A stretch of DNA of 50,369 nucleotides from Bacillus salipaludis (GCF_004358205.1 NZ_SMYO01000023.1:1-50369), one strand, 5' to 3'; shown: positions 25,666 to 35,445, numbered from the stretch's first letter. Made by a program: numbers and translations. The notes: a model not told the origin generated them from the sequence alone.

Positions 25666-27139
25666 CTGTCTCATCCATATTTTCTTCTTTCGTAAAATGA
25701 GACTCATCATTGATCATTTCATCTAGTGATAGTTGAATCGCGCTATCTTTTAAATCATGAGCAACGAACGGAGCAAAAGGAGATAAATAGGGTACCCCAA
25801 AACTACGCAATGAACAAAGATGGAGTAATAATACAAGTGACAATAGGGCTATACCGTAAAAGCCAAGAGCTGCACCCCCGGCTATAAAACAAAGAGTGAT
25901 ATTTGCTGCCGTTATTCGCAGTTGGTAAATAGGGACAACACTAACTAAAATATACGTAACACTTACGATGACTAAGCTTGGAGGTTCGACTAATTGTGAT
26001 TCAATTGCAGACTGTCCTAAAATAATCCCTCCAAAAATAGACACTGTAACAGCAATGTTTTGCTGTAAGCGGGTGGAGCTTTCGTTTATGGCTATAATCA
26101 CGATAATCAATATGGTTACTTCTAACGAGGTAGGAAATGGTACTAATTCTCGCTGTGATACAAACCCCACTAACAGTTTGACTGGTAACAAGTTTGCATG
26201 GTACGTCATAAAAGCTACATATGCGCCAGGAATATATAAGGATAAAAAAAATAGTGAAAATCGAATTAAGCGCGTATTAATGAAACCTGTATTACTAAAA
26301 TAATAGTCCTCCGGTGTTTGGAAAAATTGAATGAGCACCGCAGGAGCAATTAGGATATAAGGAGAACCATCTACAAAGATGGCGATTCTTCCTTCCAGCA
26401 TTTCGGCTGCTACTACATCAGGTCGATCTGTATTGAGCACGAGTGGAAAAAAAGACTTGGACTCCTTTGTAAGAACGGACTCAATATAATTCGCTTCCAA
26501 GACTGCATCTAAATGGAGGTTTTCAAGGCGTTTATAGATTGTCTCTAGTATTTGTTTATCCACTATATTTTCAATGTACATTACAGATACGTCGGTATGG
26601 GTGTTAGTTCCATACTGTTTGGTGGATACTCTTACATTTGGATTTTTGATAATCTTTCGAACGAGAGAAATGTTTGTACTCCTATTTTCAGTGAAACCGA
26701 CGTCAGGACCTTTAGCAACTCGTTGTCCTTTAGGGCTTTCTACACTGCGAGCATTCCATTTTGTCGTATCAGTTGAGAGGAAGGTACTTATTCCTTCCAA
26801 AATAACTAGGGTTTTGCCTTTCAGTAACTCAGATGAAGCAAGATTCATATCTTCCACTCGTGTAATCTTTTTTACTTGAATAACAGATAATTCTATAAAA
26901 GAAAGCAGTTCCACATCAGTTTGGAATCCCGGTAGCTTATACGATAATAAAGGTTCTATTACGTACTGCTGAACCGAATTCGAATCTACGATTTCATCGA
27001 TGAACAAAACTGCTGCTTGCTTATCTATACTGGTCAAAGTAATTTCTCTTATTTGAAAATCCGAACTCTTCCCCAACATTGTATTTAAGGCTTGTATATT
27101 ATAATCGAGAACACTTGATGTTTTGTTGTTAAGGTTCAT
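25655..27139 (-). CDS. Spore germination protein, GerA family (receptor core subunit)
   Basis: A 494-residue GerAA/GerBA/GerKA-type protein. The N-terminal soluble part (about 1-280) has the duplicated domain with DSNSVQQYVIEPL and EVNTDVSVMYIENIVDKQIL-like motifs, then EMLEGRIAIFVDGSPYILI (about 255-275) and about five to six membrane helices (about 285-460). The C-terminus is short and acidic. The ATG at 27139 follows CAGGTG. A σG-like arrangement (GCATA, 18 bases, GAAAATA) is seen upstream, fitting forespore expression. First gene of a gerA-gerC-gerB operon. It assembles with the other subunits in the spore inner membrane and starts germination. Confidence 0.93.
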   Translation of the reverse strand: MNLNNKTSSVLDYNIQALNTMLGKSSDFQIREITLTSIDKQAAVLFIDEIVDSNSVQQYVIEPLLSYKLPGFQTDVELLSFIELSVIQVKKITRVEDMNLASSELLKGKTLVILEGISTFLSTDTTKWNARSVESPKGQRVAKGPDVGFTENRSTNISLVRKIIKNPNVRVSTKQYGTNTHTDVSVMYIENIVDKQILETIYKRLENLHLDAVLEANYIESVLTKESKSFFPLVLNTDRPDVVAAEMLEGRIAIFVDGSPYILIAPAVLIQFFQTPEDYYFSNTGFINTRLIRFSLFFLSLYIPGAYVAFMTYHANLLPVKLLVGFVSQRELVPFPTSLEVTILIIVIIAINESSTRLQQNIAVTVSIFGGIILGQSAIESQLVEPPSLVIVSVTYILVSVVPIYQLRITAANITLCFIAGGAALGFYGIALLSLVLLLHLCSLRSFGVPYLSPFAPFVAHDLKDSAIQLSLDEMINDESHFTKEENMDETDEA

Positions 27140-27171
27140 TTGGATCACCTGAGATTCATTTCAATTTATTT

Positions 27172-27206
27172 TATTTTCTCTGCAAAGGTAAAAAAATATG
27201 CAGAGG
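27172..27206 (-). promoter_or_regulatory. Possible forespore σG-type promoter of the ger operon
   Basis: On the minus strand GCATA, 18 bases, then GAAAATA lies about 35-65 bases before the gerA start. The boxes resemble σG elements (GHATR and CATNNTA) but the -10 fits only partly. Promoter inferred from position. Confidence 0.3.
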
Positions 27207-27288
27207 AAAGGGATAATAACACGTTGTAATTGTTTTGGAGGTAGGGACAGAAATATAGCTTTTATAGGATATAAATAATAAATGAAAG

Positions 27289-27314
27289 AAAGCGAACTAG
27301 ATTCCGTTCGCTCT
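27289..27314 (-). terminator. Terminator of the alkyl sulfatase gene
   Basis: AAAGCGAAC and GTTCGCTCT pair over an 8-base loop; the minus-strand T-rich run CTTTCATTT follows. Confidence 0.8.
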
Positions 27315-27366
27315 CCCAGTGAAATTATTTAAAGTATGATGAACGGATGCGGTGAGGGGTGGGGAC

Positions 27367-29298
27367 TTATGGAGTCATAATATTGAAATGAGGATCTATT
27401 TTATCCAGTACTCCCAAGAATGATTGCCATTTATTTTTATCTCCTTGGATAATAATTATGGAGTTATTGGTTTGAATATTAGTTGTTGCAAGTTCGTATA
27501 ATCTATCTTTCCACATGGTAACAGTTAAATCAGCTCCACTAATTAGCTCATTTTTAAGATACCTAAATATGCCTCGCTTAATTTCTGTTGAGGCTAATTC
27601 ATTTCGGTCGGGAATGACAAAATTAATTTTAAAATCAAAATCTCCTGCTTTGATTCCATCAACTCTAATGCTTAATAAATATAAAATACTTTGAAGGGGA
27701 ATCGTATCTAACACATCATTTGTTATTGTCGAAATTGGAATTGTTTTTTTGCCGCCTCTTAGTTCTTGGGCCCCCATTAAATACTCATTTCTCCATGGAG
27801 CTGATTCCGCAATATATCCTAATTGTTCTAATGCATCTGCACATAAAAGCTTAGCTTCTTGATTGTTTGGATTATAATAAATGACTTGCTTAGTGACTTC
27901 TGCTACCCATTGATACTCGCCATCTTGATAAGATTTTTTTGCTTTTTCAAGTACAGCATCTTCCCCCCCCATAAATTCCACGTATTTACTAGCTGACTCC
28001 TCTGGAAGTAATTTATTTAAATCGACTGGATTTCCATTATACCAACCCATGTATTTTTGAAAGACTGCCTTTGCATTATGATTAACTGTCCCATAAAAAG
28101 AACTGTTATACCATTCGTCACTTAGGCTTTTTGGCAGTTTCACCATCCGTCCAACTTCTTCCAATGTGTACCCTTGATTAATAAATCGTAAGGTTTGATC
28201 ATTGATATATTGATACATATCTCTTTGTTTTTCTAAATAGTTAATACAATTATTATTTCCAAACCGTGGCCAGTTGTGTACTCCAAAAACACTAGTCAAG
28301 TCGTCACCAAATAAATCGATGGTTTGCTGTAAATTGGATGCCCAAGCAATGGGGTCCCTAACTTGGGCCCCTCTTAATGTATATAAATTATGAAGTGTTA
28401 CAGAACAATTTTCTGCAATGCATAAGGACTTTTCACTTGGAATATAAATGTTCATTTCAGCAGGTGCTTCAGTTCCCGGAGTAAGTTGGAATTGTAAAGT
28501 GACACCGTCAATTATTTTTTCTATAAAGGGTACGTGACCGTAAGATGAAATTTCTTCAACATTATTCATTAAAGTCACTGTCCCAGTAGGCAATGCTTTA
28601 CCAATTCCATTATCTATCTGTCCTTTATTATCATGTGGCAAGTGTAGCCCGAACATAAATGCACCTCGTCTATTCATGGCCACCCCTGCAGTTATATTTT
28701 CTTCAATTACAGATTTCATAAAATCTTTTGGAACGTAGATGACAACTGACTTTTCATTATCAGAAAGAACTCCTGAAATTCCACCGTAATGATCAACATG
28801 CGAATGAGTAATTATAATTGCTTTTATTGGGAAACTCCCTAAATTATTTGTTATTAATTGAAATGCAGCATCTGCAGTTTCTGTGCTAGTTAGACAATCA
28901 ATTACAATCCAACCAGTTTTCCCTTTTATAACACTCATATTTGCGATGTCAAAACCTCTTACTTGATAAATATTTTCTGTTATCTTATACAATCCTGCAT
29001 GGAGGTTTAATTTTGCTTGTTCCCATAGCTTTGGGTTTACTGTATCAGGTGTTTGTTCGTTTAATAAAAAAGAATATCTGCTTAAATCCCAAACCGGTAA
29101 CACTGTGTTTTTTCCGTGAATAACAGGGAAAGGGACAGGAACCAATCGATTCTTTTTTACTAATCCATCTTCTATTTCTAATTTTCCCCAATTGATATTT
29201 TTAAAAAAATTCTTATTTATTACCTGTGTTCGAAACGTTGCTCGTTTTCTAGTCGTATCGAATTCATTTTCACTATCTCGTTCATAAAAGTGCATCAT
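27367..29298 (-). CDS. Alkyl/aryl-sulfatase (metallo-beta-lactamase fold, BDS1/SdsA-like)
   Basis: A 643-residue enzyme of the linear alkyl sulfatase family that hydrolyses alkyl sulfates such as dodecyl sulfate at a binuclear zinc site. Zinc ligands are visible in THSHVDHYGG (about 164-173) and in the ENCSVTLHN and VFGVHNWPRFG blocks. Domain order is an MBL core (about 90-350), an alkyl sulfatase dimerisation domain (about 360-510) and a SCP2-like C-terminal domain (about 520-640). No secretion signal is present, so it is probably cytosolic. Start ATG after CGAGGTGTT. Monocistronic. An unusual enzyme for Bacillaceae, so possible horizontal gain is worth checking. Confidence 0.92.
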   Translation of the reverse strand: MMHFYERDSENEFDTTRKRATFRTQVINKNFFKNINWGKLEIEDGLVKKNRLVPVPFPVIHGKNTVLPVWDLSRYSFLLNEQTPDTVNPKLWEQAKLNLHAGLYKITENIYQVRGFDIANMSVIKGKTGWIVIDCLTSTETADAAFQLITNNLGSFPIKAIIITHSHVDHYGGISGVLSDNEKSVVIYVPKDFMKSVIEENITAGVAMNRRGAFMFGLHLPHDNKGQIDNGIGKALPTGTVTLMNNVEEISSYGHVPFIEKIIDGVTLQFQLTPGTEAPAEMNIYIPSEKSLCIAENCSVTLHNLYTLRGAQVRDPIAWASNLQQTIDLFGDDLTSVFGVHNWPRFGNNNCINYLEKQRDMYQYINDQTLRFINQGYTLEEVGRMVKLPKSLSDEWYNSSFYGTVNHNAKAVFQKYMGWYNGNPVDLNKLLPEESASKYVEFMGGEDAVLEKAKKSYQDGEYQWVAEVTKQVIYYNPNNQEAKLLCADALEQLGYIAESAPWRNEYLMGAQELRGGKKTIPISTITNDVLDTIPLQSILYLLSIRVDGIKAGDFDFKINFVIPDRNELASTEIKRGIFRYLKNELISGADLTVTMWKDRLYELATTNIQTNNSIIIIQGDKNKWQSFLGVLDKIDPHFNIMTP

Positions 29299-29583
29299 AA
29301 CACCTCGACTAATATTAATCTATGTATATATATAATGTAATAAAAGGGAGGTTTATGATAAAGTGGAGCACCACCTTGTAAACATGAAAAAGATGGTGCA
29401 ATGTCTGTGGATGAATGTAGGAGTTTAGTCAATTTAATCATTTTGAGACGGATAATCAGCATTCGTGGAGGAAAAATTAAAATAATTTTCTTGGTGATTA
29501 TTGAAAAATGATTATTTGCTTTAAAGAATAGTGCAGCAAGATTTCAAAGTAATTTTGCCTATACATTTCTGAATTAAAGTAAA

Positions 29584-29976
29584 TTAATTCGGCGCAGCCA
29601 TTAGTTCTTTCATATCTTTCTGCAAATCTTCAATTATGTTGCATTTATGTAAAAAAGCTTCCGTGTTTTCAGTTGGAAGAATTGGCGTAGTAGGATAATG
29701 TCTTTTTAAAGCTTTCACCAAATGCTTGCCGAATCCCTGATTTCGATGAGAGGGATTTATGGCAATATGTTGCAATAAGATTTGGTTATTTTTAAACAAT
29801 ATACCTATCAGGCCTACTATCCCTTCTTTTTCTTTCCACAGGTAGAGCGTTCGGTCTTTCTCCGTATCATACTCATTAATGGTGATCATCATTTTTTTAA
29901 GATCCTTTTCGCTTGGAATAAAGGATAGGAGCCCCATTGCAATTTTTTCATAACTTTTTTTATATTTTATTAGCAA
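29584..29976 (-). CDS. ribT: RibT, GNAT-family protein of the riboflavin gene group
   Basis: A 130-residue acetyltransferase-fold protein closely like B. subtilis RibT (124 residues): LIKYKKSYEKIAMGLLSFIP at the start, then LYLWKEKEGIVGLIGI, HIAINPSHRNQGFGKHLV (acetyl-CoA loop RNQGFG) and LPTENTEAFLHKC. The reported-length reading frame extends further upstream but homology begins at a TTG at 29976, preceded by GAGGG 7 bases upstream, so that is the start. RibT is normally the last gene of ribDEABHT; here no other rib gene is next to it. Substrate unknown. Confidence 0.85.
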   Translation of the reverse strand: MLIKYKKSYEKIAMGLLSFIPSEKDLKKMMITINEYDTEKDRTLYLWKEKEGIVGLIGILFKNNQILLQHIAINPSHRNQGFGKHLVKALKRHYPTTPILPTENTEAFLHKCNIIEDLQKDMKELMAAPN

Positions 29977-30244
29977 AAAACATCCCTCACTTATTAAAAC
30001 TCTACGTGACAATACCCTCAGAATCACCGAAAATTCTATCTGATTTTTCAGAATTATAACACAGCTATATATCAATTTCTTAATAAGAGCATTACATTTC
30101 AATATCAGAAAACTTACAAAAAATTAATTTGCTCCGCCTATGTACAAAAAAGGTATAGTTTAGGGTTTTATAAGTATTTTTTGAATGCTTTCTCTATTCT
30201 TAGCTAAAATTATGTGTACATAGTAGAGAAGTAGGTGCACGATT

Positions 30245-31347
30245 TTGCGAAAATGTTATCGGTCATTCATCATCATTTTTTTGAGTATGACCTTACTACC
30301 ACTGACATCCTGTAGTCAGTCACAAAGCAAAGTGGAAACTAAAACAAATAAAACTCCTCGTGAAGTTCTAGGTTTCTACACTGAACAGGAAGGAAAATAT
30401 CCAGGGTCTCAACCTATAATTGACGCGGAATTCACCAATTTGAGCATCATTGCTCCCTTTTGGTATAAGCTTGATGATCAACATCCGGGAAGTCTTATCG
30501 ATTCTGTTACAGCGGACCATAAGCGAATGGTAATTCAGAATGCTCATAAAAAACATCTGAAGGTATATCTAGTTGTTCATAACCTTCTATATGAAACGGT
30601 TAAGGAAGGTAAACAAGTAGCGAGTGATGTGCTTGATCACGATATGAACCGCCATATGTTCATTCAAAACTTGCGAAAGGAAATCAATCAGTTTGAATAT
30701 GATGGGATTAATATTGACATGGAAAATTTGTATTTATCTGACCGGGATTCCTTTAGTCTGATGATGAAAGAATTGTCTGATGCGCTGCATCATGAGGGGA
30801 AGGTGGTGACAGTTTCAGTCCCGCCAAACACAGGCGATTCCCGGGCGAATCCCTGGTCACCGTGGTTTGATTACGCAAAACTTGGTCAATTTTCTGATGG
30901 GTTAATGATTATGACCTACGATGAACATAACCCCAGAACAAAACCCGGGTCGACGGCATCAGTTGATTGGACAGAAGCAACCATTCTTTATGCTTTGAAA
31001 CAGGGAGTGCCTTCCACAAAAATTTTACTCGGTATTGCTGGTTATGGATGGGACTGGGATACTACAACGAACAAAGCCGTTTATAGTTCTTATGCACAGG
31101 TAATGGGGCAGAAAACAAAATATAAAGCGAAAGTTAAGTGGGACTCTATTACGCAAACACCCCATTTTGGTTATACAGATGAAGAACATCATCGCCACCA
31201 AGTTGGTTCGAGAATAGCTCCAGTTTGCGGGTTAAACTAAACCTAATAGAAAAATATAACCTACGAGGCATTGGGATTTGGAGACTCGGCTTAGAAGACC
31301 CCAAGTACTGGACGGTCATACCGGAAAAAATAAAAGTAAAAAAATAG
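30245..31347 (+). pseudogene. Frameshifted glycoside hydrolase family 18 lipoprotein
   Basis: A secreted lipoprotein of the GH18 (YaaH/chitinase-like) family. The signal peptide ends in the lipobox LTSC with Cys23. The catalytic motif DGINIDMEN (153-161, with Glu160 as acid) is intact, and WDSITQTPHFGYTDEE is near the substrate-binding end. At about base 31204 the frame is lost: reading on in frame ends at 31240, but the +1 frame continues the expected GH18 ending with VWFENSSSLRVKLNLI, RGIGIWRLGLEDPKYW and stops at TAG 31345-31347. One missing base explains it. The core domain may still fold but lacks the last barrel strands. Start is TTG after AGTAGGTG. Confidence 0.85.
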
Positions 31348-31452
31348 CGAGGGTATGATTTGCATTAACAATATGAATATCGGACAATGAAAGGATATAG
31401 AGAAAGAAAAAAACATTTGGATTATTCCACTAAAGGGGTAACATGGAGAGAC

Positions 31453-32808
31453 ATGGAAATTTTAAAACAGAAAAAAAAGATCTCACTACAACCTGCGCAA
31501 TTAATCTTCATTTATTACTTCATTGCTGTGGTGGTTTCAACTATATTATTAATGCTGCCGATTACATTAAAACCCAATGTTCACTTAACGTTGATTGATG
31601 CGCTATTTACTGCTGTAAGTGCGGTTAGTGTGACAGGATTATCCACCATTACGATCAATGAGGTTCTAAGTGTTCCGGGAACATTTATTTTTGCGCTCAT
31701 TTTGCAATTTGGCGGAATCGGAATTATGTTTCTTGGAACAACGATTTGGCTTTTAATCGGAAGAAGGATCGGAATAAAAGACCGAATGCTGATTATGACG
31801 GATCAAAACCTTCCCACTTTTTCCGGATTAGTTAAGCTCGTCAGAAATATCCTGTTCCTCTTTATAATCATGGAATTAGTAGCGGCTATTATTTTTGGTA
31901 CATACTTTTTAAAATACTTTCCTACCTGGCAGGAAGCTTATTTACAAGGTTTCTTTGCGTCTGTTAGTGCTGCCACCAATGCGGGATTTGATATCACAGG
32001 AGAATCATTAATCCCATTTTCCCATGATTATTTTGTGTTAATCATGACGATGGTGTTGTTAATAATAGGAGCGATTGGTTTTCCAGTACTGATGGAAGTG
32101 ATACAGTTTTTTAAACACCGGAAGAAAACACCTTATCGGTTTTCTTTGTTTACAAAAATTACGACGCTAACATTTTTTGCCTTAATTGTAGTCGGCACCA
32201 TATTGATTTATGGATGTGAATATAATCGTTTCTTTGCCGATAAATCTTGGCACGAGTCTTTTTTTAATTCGCTGTTTTATTCGGTGTCTTCTAGGAATGG
32301 TGGACTTAATACAATCGATATTAATGAATATTCACCGCCAACTTTATTTATTTTAAGTATTCTTATGTTTATCGGAACATCTCCAAGTAGTGCGGGAGGA
32401 GGGATCAGGACGACTACTTTTGCGATTATGATATTAAGTATCTATTATTTTGCGAACGGAACAACGACCATAAAAATTTTCAGAAAGGAAATCGCGATGG
32501 AGGATGTCATAAAATCCTTTATCGTCATTACAACAGCGATGATGCTTTGTTGTATCAGTACCGTCATACTTAGCATCTTGGAACCGAATTTTTCATTATT
32601 GGAGATTATCTTTGAAGTTTCATCTGCTTTTGGAACGGTCGGTCTTTCCATGGGAATCACGGCAAAATTAAGTGTCATGGGTAAAGTTGTCATTATGATT
32701 TTAATGTTCATCGGAAGAATCGGCATCTTTACCTTTTTATTAATCATGGGTGGTAAACCACTTAAAACGAATTATCATTATCCAAAAGAGCGAATCATTA
32801 TAGGTTAA
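31453..32808 (+). CDS. Ktr/Trk-type K+ transporter channel subunit (KtrB/KtrD-like)
   Basis: A 451-residue membrane protein of the TrkH/KtrB superfamily with four M1-P-M2 repeats. The four selectivity-filter loops are visible: SVSVTGLST (about 47-55), AATNAGFD (about 175-182), SSRNGGLN (about 278-285) and SAFGTVGLS (about 393-401), each with the conserved Gly. Length fits KtrB/KtrD (about 450). The start at ATG 31453 has GGAG 5 bases before it; an in-frame ATG at 31387 would add 22 residues and has no site. No KtrA/KtrC gene lies next to it, so its regulator must be elsewhere. Likely K+ uptake, inner membrane. Confidence 0.92.
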   Translation: MEILKQKKKISLQPAQLIFIYYFIAVVVSTILLMLPITLKPNVHLTLIDALFTAVSAVSVTGLSTITINEVLSVPGTFIFALILQFGGIGIMFLGTTIWLLIGRRIGIKDRMLIMTDQNLPTFSGLVKLVRNILFLFIIMELVAAIIFGTYFLKYFPTWQEAYLQGFFASVSAATNAGFDITGESLIPFSHDYFVLIMTMVLLIIGAIGFPVLMEVIQFFKHRKKTPYRFSLFTKITTLTFFALIVVGTILIYGCEYNRFFADKSWHESFFNSLFYSVSSRNGGLNTIDINEYSPPTLFILSILMFIGTSPSSAGGGIRTTTFAIMILSIYYFANGTTTIKIFRKEIAMEDVIKSFIVITTAMMLCCISTVILSILEPNFSLLEIIFEVSSAFGTVGLSMGITAKLSVMGKVVIMILMFIGRIGIFTFLLIMGGKPLKTNYHYPKERIIIG

Positions 32809-32853
32809 AACTCAGTGCAGGAAATTTCCATTGAAGATAAAGGAGGAGTAACA

Positions 32854-33771
32854 ATGACAAACACAATTCAAAAAATCGTTCCGCATTTATGGTATGACCG
32901 GGAAGCAAAAGAAGCAGCTGAGTTTTACGCTTCCATATTTCCAGATTCCAAAATTACAAATGTAACGACAATCCACGGCACACCCTCAGGTGATTCCGAT
33001 ATCGTTTCTTTTGAGCTATGGGGGGAGAAGTTCATGGCCATAAGTGCAGGACCTTATTTCAAGATCAATCCATCGGTATCTTTCATGGTTAATTTTGACC
33101 CATCGCGAGTAAAAGACGCGAGTGAAAAATTAAATGAGGTTTGGAACAAATTGTCCGAAGGTGGCACAGCATTGATGCCGCTTGGCCAGTATCCATTCAG
33201 TGAAAGGTATGGCTGGATACAGGATAAATATGGTTTGTCCTGGCAGTTAATCCTTACCAATCCTGAAGGGGAAGAACGGCCTGCAATCTTGCCATCACTT
33301 CTATTTGTCGGTGATAAATGCGGGAAGGCGGAAAAGTCGATTAACTTTTATTTATCCGTATTTAAGAATGCAAAGCAGGGACTGATCGCCCGTTATCCTA
33401 AAGGCATGGATCCTGACAAAGAAGGAACCATCATGTTCGCTGATTTCTGCTTAGATAATCAGTGGTTTACAGCAATGGATAGTGCGCATGGGCATAAATT
33501 CAGTTTTAACGAGGCCATCTCCTTTATGGTGTACTGCGACACACAAGAAGAGATTGATCACTACTGGGAAAAGCTCTCTGCGGTTCCGGAAGCCGAGCAA
33601 TGCGGCTGGTTGAAAGATCAGTTTGGTCTATCCTGGCAGATTGTGCCAAGTGAGATGGATAAGATGATGAGTAAGGGCACACCTGAGCAGCTAGAGCGCG
33701 TAACGAAAGCATTTCTTAAAATGAAGAAATTTAATCTTGCGGAATTACACCAAGCCTACAAAGGATCATGA
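32854..33771 (+). CDS. VOC family protein with two PhnB-like (3-dmu-9_3-mt) domains
   Basis: A 305-residue protein made of two PhnB/3-demethylubiquinone methyltransferase-like VOC domains, about 1-140 and 150-300. Each carries the DREAKEAAEFYASIFP or KCGKAEKSINFYLSVF opening helix, an ISFMV/VSFMVNF strand, and the WIQDKYGLSWQL or WLKDQFGLSWQIVP closing motif. Fused double domains of this type are common in Bacillus. AAAGGAGGAGTAACA before the ATG at 32854 sets the start; the frame is open further upstream from 32815. It lies 45 bases after the K+ channel and probably shares its transcript. Substrate unknown. Confidence 0.9.
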   Translation: MTNTIQKIVPHLWYDREAKEAAEFYASIFPDSKITNVTTIHGTPSGDSDIVSFELWGEKFMAISAGPYFKINPSVSFMVNFDPSRVKDASEKLNEVWNKLSEGGTALMPLGQYPFSERYGWIQDKYGLSWQLILTNPEGEERPAILPSLLFVGDKCGKAEKSINFYLSVFKNAKQGLIARYPKGMDPDKEGTIMFADFCLDNQWFTAMDSAHGHKFSFNEAISFMVYCDTQEEIDHYWEKLSAVPEAEQCGWLKDQFGLSWQIVPSEMDKMMSKGTPEQLERVTKAFLKMKKFNLAELHQAYKGS

Positions 33772-33922
33772 TAATCCAGCTAATGAAAGATCTTGGATAT
33801 TCAAACGTGTGATGGAGGAATTAAAATCGCTAGGTTTGAGAAAAATAATTCACCTATTTATGCTGCTACGATTGAACAATCTTAAGAAATAGCGTTGTAA
33901 ATCCTTATACAAGAAAAGTTAC

Positions 33923-33970
33923 GAGTGCCAGGACCTATTTAGAACTAGGACATGCTGGCACTCTTTTTTT
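33923..33970 (+). terminator. Terminator after the double VOC gene
   Basis: GAGTGCCAG and CTGGCACTC pair perfectly over a 23-base loop that can itself fold, then seven T. Confidence 0.85.
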
Positions 33971-34104
33971 ATCTTTTTCCGATAAGGTGTTCCAGAGTGG
34001 TGATAATTCTGCCAATGTTTCGTTCATACTAAGATTGAATCAATCCTAGGAATAGTTTGAATTTTCTTTTCAAAAAAAAATAAAAAAGGGGAGTTTCTAT
34101 AAAT

Positions 34105-34338
34105 ATGCTAGTGGAGCGTATCATCCTGATAGCAATGTGGTTGACCGGATTTATTTGCTTGATGCTGTTTATTCCGAACAATAATCGGCGCAAGGGAATC
34201 TTGGCATTATTGATTTTTCAAGCTTTCATCTGGCTTTGCGATATGCCTTCATTTCAACTAAATTTGCTAAAAGCTCCTGTACGGGTAAAGACCTTTATTA
34301 TTGAGCGAGACGGTAGAAATCTTCTAATTCGATTTTGA
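34105..34338 (+). CDS. Short membrane protein (77 aa), probably 3'-truncated
   Basis: A 77-residue protein with two hydrophobic helices (about 5-23 and 30-48) and AAAAGGGGAGTTTCTATAAAT before the ATG. The opening VERIILIAMWLTGFICLMLFIP is typical of the first helix of a larger multi-helix Bacillales membrane protein; the expected rest is missing, and from about residue 58 the sequence turns hydrophilic and unlike it (KTFIIERDGRN). I infer a deletion has removed the 3' end. Expression and function are uncertain. Confidence 0.5.
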   Translation: MLVERIILIAMWLTGFICLMLFIPNNNRRKGILALLIFQAFIWLCDMPSFQLNLLKAPVRVKTFIIERDGRNLLIRF

Positions 34339-34410
34339 ATGGCTTATCTATCGAGTATGATTCCAATTGAAGGTAAATACTAATCAAAATCAGGTAGGAA
34401 AGGAGATACC

Positions 34411-35445
34411 ATGGAAACAATTAAGCCAATTAAATTAGGTTCATATAAAGAAGATACTAGTGAACCATTAACTTCTGCAGAAATGGGCAAACTTTGGGCT
34501 ACTTATATGGGAAACAGCATGTCAAAATGCATATTAAGTTATTATCTCCAACATGTTGAAGATAAAGATATAAAAACTTTATTAGAAAATGCATTAAAAT
34601 TAAGCTTAAAATTTATGAATACTATTGAAGGAATTTTTGAAAAGGAGAACTTCCCTATTCCTAAAGGTTTTGGGGAAGAAGACGTAAACCTTGGAGCTCC
34701 TCGTTTATTTCAAGATCGATTCTATGTTCATTATTTGAAATACGTTGCAAAAGCAGGAATGAGTATCTATAACGTTGCAATACCGCTTATGATTAGAAGG
34801 GATGTTAAAGAATTCTTTAGGAACTGTATGGATGCCACAATGGACTTAATGGCGCAAATCAATGAAATATTAATGAATAAAGGATATATTATCAAACCTC
34901 CTATTATACCTGTACCAGATAAGGTGGAGTTTGTTCATCAGGACTTTTTAAATGGTTTTTTGGGACATGTGCGTTCGTTACATGCATTAGAAATTGCTCA
35001 CCTTTACGATAATATTGAAAATAATACTGCGAGCAAAGCGCTGATTATGTCATTTGCCCAAGTGGTAAAGGATGAAAAGATACGGAAATTGTTTGAGTGG
35101 GGCAGGGACTTGACCTCCACAAGCATCGAACACTATATGCAAAAGCTACATGATGAGAATCTACCTACACCTTCTTTTTTGGATGATTTGGTGACAACTT
35201 CAACTTTTTCACCCTTTTCAGATAAAATAATGTTATTTCATAAAATGGATATGTTCTCGATGAAAATAAGAGCATTTGGAAATTCTACTGCTGTTAACGG
35301 AAGGCATGATATCGGGCTAATGTATTCAAAGTCGTTATTGAAAATCTCACAATTTGTTGAAGCGGCAGCAAAAATTTTTATTGAAAAAGGGTGGATGGAA
35401 CAACCGCCACATGCTGTTGATCGAAATAAGTTAGCAGCTAAATGA
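34411..35445 (+). CDS. DUF3231 family protein (copy 2)
   Basis: A 344-residue helical protein, diverged paralogue of the copy at 304-1308. Shared signatures include LTSAEMGKLWATYMGN near the N-terminus, FPIPKGFGEEDVNLGAPRLFQD (about 85-106), QDFLNGFLG in the second half, and the C-terminal MEQPPHAVDRNKLA. Two DUF3231 repeats of about 165 residues each. AAAGGAGATACC before the ATG. Followed by the hairpin at 35524, which is itself borrowed with a piece of another gene. Function unknown; DUF3231 proteins are frequent in spore formers. Confidence 0.85.
   Translation: METIKPIKLGSYKEDTSEPLTSAEMGKLWATYMGNSMSKCILSYYLQHVEDKDIKTLLENALKLSLKFMNTIEGIFEKENFPIPKGFGEEDVNLGAPRLFQDRFYVHYLKYVAKAGMSIYNVAIPLMIRRDVKEFFRNCMDATMDLMAQINEILMNKGYIIKPPIIPVPDKVEFVHQDFLNGFLGHVRSLHALEIAHLYDNIENNTASKALIMSFAQVVKDEKIRKLFEWGRDLTSTSIEHYMQKLHDENLPTPSFLDDLVTTSTFSPFSDKIMLFHKMDMFSMKIRAFGNSTAVNGRHDIGLMYSKSLLKISQFVEAAAKIFIEKGWMEQPPHAVDRNKLAAK

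Noticed and set aside
31241..31452. Riboswitch (c-di-AMP type) before the K+ channel gene
   Set aside because: The space is filled by the tail of the frameshifted GH18 gene and no conserved riboswitch core was found.
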